A stretch of DNA of 64,000 bases, from the NCBI RefSeq assembly GCF_017355915.2, contig NZ_JAFEUV020000002.1:659662-723661 (forward strand), given 5' to 3'. Of the stretch, positions 8,484 to 16,583 are shown piece after piece (within the stretch, counting starts at the first letter, position 1; every line of letters starts with the position of its first letter). The stretch comes from Telluribacter roseus. Its GTDB lineage: Bacteria; Bacteroidota; Bacteroidia; Cytophagales; Spirosomataceae. The notes under the pieces are model-generated. The model ran no database searches and was not told the origin of the DNA. It was given only the letters and a program-made list of their open reading frames with translations. The position numbers and the translations under genes were made by a program.

Positions 8484-8587
8484 TTCGCAGGCGCGCAAAA
8501 ACTGTCCGATATCGGACAGTTTTTGGCTTATATGGGTCTGTAACATATTGATATACAGAAGGTGTGGCGGACTGGCATAGTGTTGGT
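8484..8587 (+). promoter_or_regulatory. Composite palindrome/sigma-54-like element, copy A
   Basis: A perfect 28-nt palindrome (8497-8524, core CTGTCCGATATCGGACAG, A5/T5 flanks) has its centre at 8510.5. A TTGATATACAG motif ends at 8558, and after 14 nt comes TGGCATAGTGTTGGT (8573-8587), close to the sigma-54 -24/-12 consensus. A GTTCG half-site lies at 8483-8487. It precedes the permease at 8807 and also follows the outer-membrane protein gene, where the palindrome could end transcription. Confidence 0.65.
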
Positions 8588-8664
8588 GCAGAGACAGGTG
8601 TGTATTACGTCTGGAAGGTACAAAGGGAGAAAAAGAGGAATGTGCCGAAGGTAACGTCTTTACA

Positions 8665-8745
8665 GGCCTGTGGAAACACAGGCCATGGATAAAGAGACCC
8701 AGGCATGCACCGGGCAAGGTACCTAAGGCCTGTGAGACACTGGCC
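8665..8745. repeat. Two GGCCTGTG...CA(C)NGGCC hairpins
   Basis: GGCCTGTG-GAAA-CACAGGCC occupies 8665-8684 and a degenerate copy lies at 8727-8745. A third relative is at 43914-43933. They lie in the leader between copy A of the promoter-like element and the first permease gene. This ~200-nt leader contains no gene. Confidence 0.6.
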
Positions 8746-8806
8746 CTGGATAAGGGACTATAAAACGTAAAAAAGCCTATAGCCTAAAGCATACAGCCTA
8801 TCGCTT

Positions 8807-11203
8807 ATGATTGTCAACTACCTCAAAATAGCCTGGCGGTACTTATGGAAAAACCAGTGGCTGACGCTGATTAACCTGATGAGTCTGGCCGTTGGCTTGA
8901 CGAGCTGTTTGCTGATCGGGCTGTACATTAGCCACGAACTGGCCTACGACCAACACCACGTCCGGCAGCAGGAGGTGTACCGGCTGGTGGCTGATCGCAA
9001 CTACACTAACGGTGAGCAGAAGAAGTATGCTACCGCTCCGGTACCCCTGGCGCAGCTGGTTCAGCAGGAGCTACCCGAAGTAGTACAAACTACGCAGGTA
9101 TTCAGCCCGCAGTGGACTACGCAGAAGACCCTGGTGGCTTCCGGTCCTGACCGTACTTTTTACGAATCAGACCTCATATTTGCTGACTCCACTTTCTTTC
9201 AGGTATTAGGTGGCTATGCATTCATAGCGGGTCAGCCGGCCACGGCTCTGCTGCGCCCTAGTTCGGTGGTACTGACCGAGCGCGCCGCGCAGAAGTACTT
9301 TGGTAACCAGGACCCACTGGGGCAGAAGCTGACTCTGGATGGAAAATACGAGGTTGAAGTAACGGGAGTACTACGTGATAGCTATTCGCCTTCACACCTG
9401 GAGGCGGACATCATCGCTTCGTTTGATATTGTAAAGGAGAAGTACAGCGATATGCTCTCACTCTGGGGCTGGGACCTGACTTATACCTACTTGGTAGTTA
9501 GTCCGGGCAGCCGCCCGGAAGTACTTTCTCAGAAGGTGGCCGGGCTGGTCAGTAAGCACCTGCCGGACTTTAAAGAAATGCGCGGGTACGAGTATGGGTT
9601 TGAGCTACAGCTGTTGACGGACATTCATCTCTACTCCGACCGGCAGTGGGAAGTACAGCCCAACGGCAAGGCTCTCTATGTGAAAGTACTTGGCGTGGTG
9701 GCGGTATTGGTCCTACTGGTATCGTGTATCAACTCTATTAACCTGCAACTGACCCGCCTGTCGCGCCGGCTCGTGGAGATGAGCGTCAGGAAGGTACTTG
9801 GCGCGGGTCGTACCCAGCTCCCCCTGCAACTGCTGATGGAGGCCGCATTGCTCACCACCATAGCTCTGGTACTGACGGCTCTGTTTAGCTGGCTGGCCCT
9901 GCCCTGGCTCGAGCGGCTAACCGGAGAGTCATATAGCGAGGCGCTCCTGATAAGTACCGAATACAACGGGTTGGTAGTAGCGGGCATTGGAGTAATCATT
10001 GTGGCGGTAGGGCTACTGCCCGCGCGCTTCATTGCCCGGTTGAACCTGGCTGCGACCTTGAAAAATGGCTTGACCACCACCCGCTCACTCACCTGGCTGC
10101 ACAAGGGCCTGCTGGTTGGGCAGTTTTCGGTTTCGGTATTTCTGCTGATCGCCTCGCTGGTATTGTACCGCCAGCTGGACCACTGGCAGAGCCAGCCGCT
10201 GGGCTTTGAGAAGGAATCCGTCCTGATTGTGAAAGGGTACGGTAGCAATGAACAGTTACCGGTCCTGAAAGAGGCATTTCGCTCCATCAAAGGTGTCGGA
10301 AAGGTAGCGGCGGCTTCCGGTGTGCCGGGTAGCACCATTGAGAAAATGCGGGTGATCTGGGAGGGGCAGTCGGAGCCGCGACCGGTGGATATGCTGTGGG
10401 TAGATGAGGACTTCGTAAGTACCCTCGGCATCGGTCTGGCCGCCGGACGCGATTTCTCTACCCGCTTTGGTACCGATACGACCGACGCCTACCTCATCAA
10501 CGAAACCGCCGCCCGCACCCTGGGCTGGCAGCAGCCCCTGGGTAAGCAGGTACAGGTAGGAGGGCGCTTCGCCCCCAAAGGCAAGGTAGTAGGCGTCATC
10601 AAAGATATTCACCATGCCTCACTGCACCAGACCGTGGAGCCCCTGGTGATGCTGGTACGGCCCAGCGGCTATAGCCAGCTGGTGGTACGGGTACAGGGGC
10701 CGGTAGGTACCGTTATTACCGATCTCGAGAAAGCCTGGAAGCGGGTGGTACCTAACCAGCCCTTTGAATATGATTTTCTGGACCAGCAGCTCGCCCGGCA
10801 GTACCGGCGTGAGCTGGTATTCGGCGAGGTCGTAGTGGTATTTACCCTGCTGGCGGTACTCATTGCCTGCATGGGCCTGTTTGGCTTGTCGGCGCTGATG
10901 GCCGAGCAGCGTACGAAGGAGATTGGTGTCCGCAAGGTACTGGGAGCCAGTGTGGCCGGTATCGTGGCGCTGCTTTCCAGAGACTTTCTGGTGCTGGTAC
11001 TCGTCGCTATCGCAGTAGCCTCGCCGCTGGCCTGGTGGGCCATGGACCAGTGGCTGCAGAACTTCGCCTACCACATCACGGTGGAGTGGTGGCTGCTACT
11101 CGTAGCCGGACTGGTAGCTATTGCGGTCGCGTTATTGACAATAGGCCTACAAGGAGTCAAAGCCGCCCTGATGAATCCGGTGCGCACGCTCAGGAGCGAG
11201 TAA
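8807..11203 (+). CDS. FtsX/MacB-type ABC permease, paralogue 1
   Basis: This 798-residue membrane protein has the duplicated layout shared by all 15 permeases here: first TM helix (~20-42), periplasmic MacB_PCD domain (~50-270), FtsX TM block (~285-455), second periplasmic domain (~480-665), second FtsX block (~675-785). The central cytoplasmic coupling segment is EMSVRKVLGAG near residue 324, where the usual Gly is replaced by Ser. The C-terminal one is QRTKEIGVRKVLGAS near 701. No ATP-binding domain is present, so it needs a separate ATPase. It opens the first array and follows composite element copy A. Cargo unknown. Confidence 0.93.
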   Translation: MIVNYLKIAWRYLWKNQWLTLINLMSLAVGLTSCLLIGLYISHELAYDQHHVRQQEVYRLVADRNYTNGEQKKYATAPVPLAQLVQQELPEVVQTTQVFSPQWTTQKTLVASGPDRTFYESDLIFADSTFFQVLGGYAFIAGQPATALLRPSSVVLTERAAQKYFGNQDPLGQKLTLDGKYEVEVTGVLRDSYSPSHLEADIIASFDIVKEKYSDMLSLWGWDLTYTYLVVSPGSRPEVLSQKVAGLVSKHLPDFKEMRGYEYGFELQLLTDIHLYSDRQWEVQPNGKALYVKVLGVVAVLVLLVSCINSINLQLTRLSRRLVEMSVRKVLGAGRTQLPLQLLMEAALLTTIALVLTALFSWLALPWLERLTGESYSEALLISTEYNGLVVAGIGVIIVAVGLLPARFIARLNLAATLKNGLTTTRSLTWLHKGLLVGQFSVSVFLLIASLVLYRQLDHWQSQPLGFEKESVLIVKGYGSNEQLPVLKEAFRSIKGVGKVAAASGVPGSTIEKMRVIWEGQSEPRPVDMLWVDEDFVSTLGIGLAAGRDFSTRFGTDTTDAYLINETAARTLGWQQPLGKQVQVGGRFAPKGKVVGVIKDIHHASLHQTVEPLVMLVRPSGYSQLVVRVQGPVGTVITDLEKAWKRVVPNQPFEYDFLDQQLARQYRRELVFGEVVVVFTLLAVLIACMGLFGLSALMAEQRTKEIGVRKVLGASVAGIVALLSRDFLVLVLVAIAVASPLAWWAMDQWLQNFAYHITVEWWLLLVAGLVAIAVALLTIGLQGVKAALMNPVRTLRSE

Positions 11204-11296
11204 TGTATAATGGAAAATGTATAATGTATAATGGGTGAAAGCGCCTTATTTGCAGGTGCGATTCTTTGCATTTTTGAAAAACATTGAAAGCTAATA

Positions 11297-11316
11297 CCGC
11301 GCGGCGGACCGTCTAA
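11297..11316. repeat. GC-rich repeat ending GGACCGTCTAA, copy 1
   Basis: This 20-bp sequence (CCGCGCGGCGG followed by ACCGTCTAA) recurs without change at 35875-35894. Both copies lie just before the CTAAC-rich leader of a permease gene. Confidence 0.7.
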
Positions 11317-11344
11317 AAGCTAACAGCTGATAGCTAACACAGCC

Positions 11345-13798
11345 ATGCTCACCAACTACTTCAAAATTGCCTGGCGGAATATAGTCCGCAACAAAACCTT
11401 CTCTGCAATTAATGTATTGGGGCTGGCCTTGGGTATGGCCTGCTGTATGTTGCTGCTGCTTTACATTCGCAGTGAGCTTTCGTTCGACCGGCACCACACC
11501 TTCGCTAAGGATATTTATTTACTACGAAGCGAAATATGGCGCAACGGTGATAAGATGGATAACCCGCGCGCGCCCTCGCCCTACGCCCAGGCCATCAAGG
11601 CGGAGTACCCCGAGGTAGTGCAGGTGACGCGTCTGTGGCCAAACTTTATCGAAAGCCAGGCTTTGCTGAAAATAGAGGAGCCGGGCCAGGCCGTAAAGTC
11701 CTTCTACGAAACCAACGGCTACCAGGTCGACTCTACTTTTTTCGACGTGTTTACGTATGACTTCCTGGAAGGCGATGCCCGCACGGCGCTGGCCGATCCT
11801 AAGTCGGTGGTGCTGTCGGATGACGTGGCCCGGAAGCTATTTGGCGGAGTACCCGCCCTGGGTCGGACGATCCGCATTGGCGGGGCGAGTGGGTACGGCG
11901 AAAGCTATAACGTTACGGGCGTCTACCGAAACGAAAGTACTCGCTCGCACATTGACGCCCGCTATTTTCTTCCCATGACGGCCGGTTGGGTGGGTGGCTT
12001 CCTGCGCGACCAGCCGCAGGACTTCACCAACAACAGTATGTTTTTTACGTACGTCCGGCTGAGGGAAGGTACTAACGCGACGCAGTTTGCCCAGAAACTA
12101 CCCGCTTTTGTAGACAAGTACGCCCGGCAGGATTTAAAAGCCACCGGTGTGGAAAAATACCTCTTCCTGCTGCCGGTGCCGGATATTCACCTATTTAGCA
12201 GGATCAATGCCATCGTGACACCTACCACCAGTACTACCTACCTGTACGTGCTGGCTTCCATTGCCTTGTTTACGCTGCTCATTGCCTGTATCAACTTCAT
12301 GAACCTGGCCACGGCACGTTCGGCCAAGCGGGCTGCGGAGGTAGGGGTACGCAAAGTAATGGGAGCTGGTAAAGGCAACCTGATCGGACAGTTTCTGGGC
12401 GAGTCGATGGTACTTACCTTCCTGGCGCTGATAGTAGCGGTAGCCGGGGTGTTACTTTTCCTGCCAGCGTTCAACCAAATGGCCGACAAAGCACTGGATA
12501 TTCAGGACTTGCTTCGGCCCGAAATCATGTTGGCTTTAGTTGGGTTGGCTTTCCTGACCGGCCTGCTGGCGGGTAGTTATCCGGCGTTTTACCTGTCAGT
12601 CTTCAATCCCCTGGATGTGATCAAGGGTAGGTTTGTCAATTCGGTTTCGGCTACGGCTTTGCGACGCGGATTGGTGGTGTTCCAATTTGTGATTTCGATC
12701 GGCTTGGTAGTGGCTACGCTGGTGATCCAAAGGCAGATCCAGTTCATGCGCGACCAGCCGCTGGGTTTTACCAAAGAGCAGCAATTGGTCATTCCGCTGC
12801 GGAGTGATAAATCCCGGCAGGCATACCACGCGCTGCGCCAGGAGATTTTACAGAATAATCAGATCACTGCGGCTTCAGGTACCTCTTACTACCCAGGCAT
12901 CATCAATCCCAGCGACATATCGGTGTACCGTCCCGACCAAAGTGTGAACGAAGCATCGTTGGTCAAAACCAACTGGGTAGCACCAGATTTCATGCAAACA
13001 ATGGGCTTTACGATGGTCGCGGGCCGCATGTTGTCGGAGAAATTTCCGGGTGATACCAACTCCCGAATGGTGGTCAACGAAGCAACCCTGCGCAAGTTTG
13101 GCATCCCGCTGCATAAGGCCGTAGGTGCCCGGCTCCACTTCCGCGAAGGCGACGACTCGATCTATCCCCTCGAGATTGTGGGCGTTGTCAAAGATTTTCA
13201 CTTTGCGGATCTGCACCAGGCTATCGAGCCGTACGCTTTTTTTCTGCACCTGGGCAACGACTTCCGGTATATCATTGCCCACGTAAACACCAGCGACGTC
13301 AGCAAGGCACTTTCCGCTCTGGAATCCAAATGGAACGCTTTGATGCCGGGCGAGCCCTTTACATACAGTTTTCTGGATGAAGATTTCCAGCGCAACTACG
13401 CCGCTGACGCCCGTACGGCCCGGATTGTTAATTCTTTTACACTTATTTCTATTCTGATCTCCTGCCTGGGGCTGTTTGGCCTGGCGGCCTTTGCGGCTCA
13501 GCAGCGCACCAAAGAAATAGGCGTACGTAAGGTACTTGGCGCGGATATTTTGAGTATCGTGTCGCTATTGTCCGGAGATTTTATCAAGCTAGTGCTGATC
13601 GCCCTGGTCCTGGCCACCCCCCTGACCTGGTACATTATGGAGCAATGGCTGCAGGATTTTGCGTATAAGATTAGTATTCAGTGGTGGATGTTTGTGCTGG
13701 CAGGTACCCTGGCCGTCCTGATCGCCCTGCTGACGGTAATCAGTCAGAGCATCAGGGCCGCCCTGATGAACCCGGTGAAGAGTTTACGGGCTGAGTAA
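11345..13798 (+). CDS. FtsX/MacB-type ABC permease, paralogue 2
   Basis: The 817-residue permease begins MLTNYFKIAWRNIVRNKTFS, the usual amphipathic entry to the first TM helix. Coupling motifs are AAEVGVRKVMGAG near residue 332 and QRTKEIGVRKVLGAD near 720. Its closest relative in the window is the permease at 30189: both carry the periplasmic signatures SHIDAR(Y/F)F, YYPGI-N-SD and RPDQS and the same middle segment SAxALRR. They therefore look like a duplicated subfamily with a shared ligand or partner. It lies 141 bp after paralogue 1, with only repeat sequence between. Confidence 0.93.
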   Translation: MLTNYFKIAWRNIVRNKTFSAINVLGLALGMACCMLLLLYIRSELSFDRHHTFAKDIYLLRSEIWRNGDKMDNPRAPSPYAQAIKAEYPEVVQVTRLWPNFIESQALLKIEEPGQAVKSFYETNGYQVDSTFFDVFTYDFLEGDARTALADPKSVVLSDDVARKLFGGVPALGRTIRIGGASGYGESYNVTGVYRNESTRSHIDARYFLPMTAGWVGGFLRDQPQDFTNNSMFFTYVRLREGTNATQFAQKLPAFVDKYARQDLKATGVEKYLFLLPVPDIHLFSRINAIVTPTTSTTYLYVLASIALFTLLIACINFMNLATARSAKRAAEVGVRKVMGAGKGNLIGQFLGESMVLTFLALIVAVAGVLLFLPAFNQMADKALDIQDLLRPEIMLALVGLAFLTGLLAGSYPAFYLSVFNPLDVIKGRFVNSVSATALRRGLVVFQFVISIGLVVATLVIQRQIQFMRDQPLGFTKEQQLVIPLRSDKSRQAYHALRQEILQNNQITAASGTSYYPGIINPSDISVYRPDQSVNEASLVKTNWVAPDFMQTMGFTMVAGRMLSEKFPGDTNSRMVVNEATLRKFGIPLHKAVGARLHFREGDDSIYPLEIVGVVKDFHFADLHQAIEPYAFFLHLGNDFRYIIAHVNTSDVSKALSALESKWNALMPGEPFTYSFLDEDFQRNYAADARTARIVNSFTLISILISCLGLFGLAAFAAQQRTKEIGVRKVLGADILSIVSLLSGDFIKLVLIALVLATPLTWYIMEQWLQDFAYKISIQWWMFVLAGTLAVLIALLTVISQSIRAALMNPVKSLRAE

Positions 13799-13841
13799 CC
13801 GGGAGCCTTTCCGTCTAACGAATAAACTAGCGCCCAGCAGC

Positions 13842-13945
13842 GTCCGTACTTGAACAAAACTGTCCGATTTCGGACAGTTTTGTTTTATTAAATTACCTTA
13901 ATTGGTTGGTAATCAGTTGTTATACTAGACTGGCATAGGGTTGGT
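13842..13945 (+). promoter_or_regulatory. Composite palindrome/sigma-54-like element, copy B
   Basis: A 32-nt inverted repeat (13853-13884, AACAAAACTGTCCGA-TT-TCGGACAGTTTTGTT) has its centre at 13868.5. An AATCAG motif ends at 13916, again 47.5 nt from the centre, then after 14 nt TGGCATAGGGTTGGT at 13931-13945. A GTCCG half-site lies at 13842-13846. It drives, or lies in front of, the permease at 14080. Confidence 0.65.
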
Positions 13946-13986
13946 ATATCGGGAGGTGAACAGTATAAGGAATAAAAGGTACAAAA

Positions 13987-14064
13987 GCGGCCGCCGCGCG
14001 GGAGAAAATTGCCGGAAGTAATCACTCTGCCTCCTTCTCCTTTCCTCCGTTCCTGCTTTTCTCC
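13987..14064. repeat. GC-rich NotI/BssHII-like motif plus pyrimidine-rich spacer
   Basis: GCGGCCGCCGCGCGG (13987-14001) recurs at 27447. It is followed by TTGCCGGAAGT and a tract of CCTCCTTC/CTCCTTTCCTCC, a version of the spacer that recurs between permease genes. Confidence 0.6.
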
Positions 14065-14079
14065 TTCAAAAAAACAGCC

Positions 14080-16509
14080 ATGATACAAAATTACCTCAAA
14101 ATAGCCTGGCGTAACCTGCAGAAGCACCGGTTCTACTCGTTCCTGAACATTTTTGGACTGTCGCTGGGGCTGGCGAGCTGCCTGCTCATCACGCTGTACG
14201 TGATAGATGAGTTGAGTTACGACCGGTTCTTTGATAAGGCCGACCGGATTTACCGCGTAGATGCGGACATCAAATTTGGTGGGCCGGAGATGAAGCTGGC
14301 CGTAGCCCCCGATCCCATGGCTTTTACCATCAAGATAGACTACCCGCAGGTAGAGGCGGCTACGCGCCTGCGTGAGAATGGAAGCTATTTGGTCAGACGA
14401 ACCGGGCAAACCGGAAATATCAGGGAAGATAAAGTAACGTTTGCGGACTCTACCTTCTTTGATGTATTCTCGATACCCATGGTGGCCGGTGACCCCAAAA
14501 CGGCCCTGACCGAACCGAATACACTGGTGCTTTCGGAGCGGGCTGCCAGGAAGTACTTTGGCAACGAAAGCCCCCTTGGTAAGACACTCCTGCTGGATAA
14601 TGAGCATACTTACCGCGTGACGGGCGTCATGACTACCATACCGTCCAACTCGCATCTGGCGGACCTGAATATGCTGCTCTCCATGGCCTCACGGGCCGAA
14701 AGTCGCCAGAACAACTGGGGCGCCCATAATTTTTCGACCTACCTGGTACTGCAGGAGGGGGTAAAGGGGGCACAGTTTGCCAGGAACCTCGAAACTATAC
14801 TCGAAAAATACACAGGTCCTTGGGTAAAGGGGTTTATGGGGTCTTCGCTGGATGATTTAAAAAAAGCCGGCAACTACATCCGCTACTCACTTATACCCAT
14901 TACTGATATTCACCTGCACTCCGACCGGATGGCGGAGTTGAGCGTCAACGGTAACATCCAGTACGTCTACATATTCTCGGTGATCGCGGTATTCCTGCTG
15001 CTGATTGCCTGCGTCAACTTTATGAACCTGGCCACGGCCCGCTCGTCCAACCGGGCGCGTGAGGTAGGTGTACGTAAGGCCCTGGGGTCGGAGCGCTCGT
15101 CACTGGTAGCTCAGTTTCTGACGGAGGCCATGCTGCTGAGCTTTATTTCTTTAGCGCTGGCGCTGGTACTGGCTTACCTGGCGATGCCGTTTTTTAATCA
15201 GCTGGCCAGCAAACAGCTGGAAGTACCAACCGTGAGTCCGTACTTCTGGGCCATACTGCTGATGACCGGGGCCGGGGTAGGGCTGCTGGCGGGTAGTTAT
15301 CCGGCTTTCTTCCTGTCGGGTTTTCAGGCCATCAAGGTACTCAAAGGAAAGCTGGTCCTGGAGGGTCGGGGCGGACAGCTACGTAATACGCTGGTGGTGT
15401 TCCAGTTCATGATTTCGGTGATGCTGATTATCGGTACCATCGTTATCTTCCGGCAGCTCAACTACATCCAGACCAAAACACTGGGATTCAATAAAGAACA
15501 GGTACTGCTGATTGACAACGCCTACGCCCTCGGTACCCAGACGGATGCCTTCAAGCAGGAAACCCTTAACCTGCCGCAGGTAGAGAGTAGCACCATTTCG
15601 TACTACATGCCTACGCCCTCCTCCCGCAGCGACAATACCTTCTATCCGGAAGGGCAGCAGCAGGACAAAGGCATGAGCATGCAGAACTGGCCCGTAGACC
15701 ACGACTACGTCAGGACCCTGAATCTTGAGATTGTGGCAGGGCGGGATTTCAGCCGTGACTTTCCATCCGATTCGCTCGGAATGCTGGTCAATGAGTCGGC
15801 GGTAAAGCTGCTTGGCTTTACAGGCAACCCCATCGGAAAGAAAGTAATGACTCTCTTTGGCCCAAATCCTGAAGACCAGATAGCCTATACCATCATTGGC
15901 GTGGTGAAGAACTTCCACTACGAGTCGCTGCGCAAAAACATAGGTCCGGTGAGTATGGTACTGGGCCGCAGTCCGGGTATTATCGCTCTGAAACTAAAAA
16001 CAGACGACATGATGGCCAGCGTAGCCAGCGTCGAGCAACTCTGGAAGCGAATGGCTCCGGGGCAGCCGTTTGAGTACCGCTTCATGAACGATGATTTTGA
16101 TAAGGAGTACCGCGCCGAGCAGCGCGTGGGCCAGATCTTCGTCACCTTCGCTCTGTTATCTATCCTGATCGGATGCCTGGGCCTGTTCGGTCTGGCGGCC
16201 TATACGGCCGAGCGCCGTACCAAGGAGATCGGGGTGCGCAAGGTACTCGGTGCTTCTATTGGAGATATCGTAACCATGCTCTCGCGCGACTTCATGAAGC
16301 TGGTACTGATCGCTATTGTCATAGCCTCACCCATAGCCTGGTACGCCATGAACCGCTGGCTCAGTGACTTCGCCTTCAAGGTTGATATCCAGTGGTGGAT
16401 ATTCGTAGCGGCCGGTCTGCTGGCCGTAGGTATTGCTCTGCTGACGGTAAGTTTCCAAAGTATCAAAGCCGCCCTGATGAATCCGGTAAAGTCATTGAAA
16501 TCGGAGTAA
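14080..16509 (+). CDS. FtsX/MacB-type ABC permease, paralogue 3
   Basis: The 809-residue permease has coupling motifs AREVGVRKALGSE near residue 327 and ERRTKEIGVRKVLGAS near 711. Before the middle TM block it carries the segment DIHLHSDRMAELSVNGNIQYVYIFS, also present with small changes in paralogues 6, 14 and 15, which form its nearest subgroup by eye. It has its own copy of the composite promoter-like element (copy B) 135 bp upstream, so transcription may restart here within the array. No ATPase domain; cargo unknown. Confidence 0.93.
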   Translation: MIQNYLKIAWRNLQKHRFYSFLNIFGLSLGLASCLLITLYVIDELSYDRFFDKADRIYRVDADIKFGGPEMKLAVAPDPMAFTIKIDYPQVEAATRLRENGSYLVRRTGQTGNIREDKVTFADSTFFDVFSIPMVAGDPKTALTEPNTLVLSERAARKYFGNESPLGKTLLLDNEHTYRVTGVMTTIPSNSHLADLNMLLSMASRAESRQNNWGAHNFSTYLVLQEGVKGAQFARNLETILEKYTGPWVKGFMGSSLDDLKKAGNYIRYSLIPITDIHLHSDRMAELSVNGNIQYVYIFSVIAVFLLLIACVNFMNLATARSSNRAREVGVRKALGSERSSLVAQFLTEAMLLSFISLALALVLAYLAMPFFNQLASKQLEVPTVSPYFWAILLMTGAGVGLLAGSYPAFFLSGFQAIKVLKGKLVLEGRGGQLRNTLVVFQFMISVMLIIGTIVIFRQLNYIQTKTLGFNKEQVLLIDNAYALGTQTDAFKQETLNLPQVESSTISYYMPTPSSRSDNTFYPEGQQQDKGMSMQNWPVDHDYVRTLNLEIVAGRDFSRDFPSDSLGMLVNESAVKLLGFTGNPIGKKVMTLFGPNPEDQIAYTIIGVVKNFHYESLRKNIGPVSMVLGRSPGIIALKLKTDDMMASVASVEQLWKRMAPGQPFEYRFMNDDFDKEYRAEQRVGQIFVTFALLSILIGCLGLFGLAAYTAERRTKEIGVRKVLGASIGDIVTMLSRDFMKLVLIAIVIASPIAWYAMNRWLSDFAFKVDIQWWIFVAAGLLAVGIALLTVSFQSIKAALMNPVKSLKSE

Positions 16510-16575
16510 AGGAGGAGAGGAGGAATGTAATTTTCCTTTCCTCCCTTCCTCCTTTTTACCCTTTTTCCTTAAAAT
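16510..16575. repeat. Purine/pyrimidine inverted-repeat spacer
   Basis: GGAGGAGAGGAGGAATG is followed within 10 nt by CTTTCCTCCCTTCCTCC, so the transcript can fold into a G/A-C/U hairpin ending in a U-rich run. Homologous spacers lie after the permeases at 16584, 25010, 27560, 50091 and 52621. Confidence 0.6.
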
Positions 16576-16583
16576 AAACAGCC

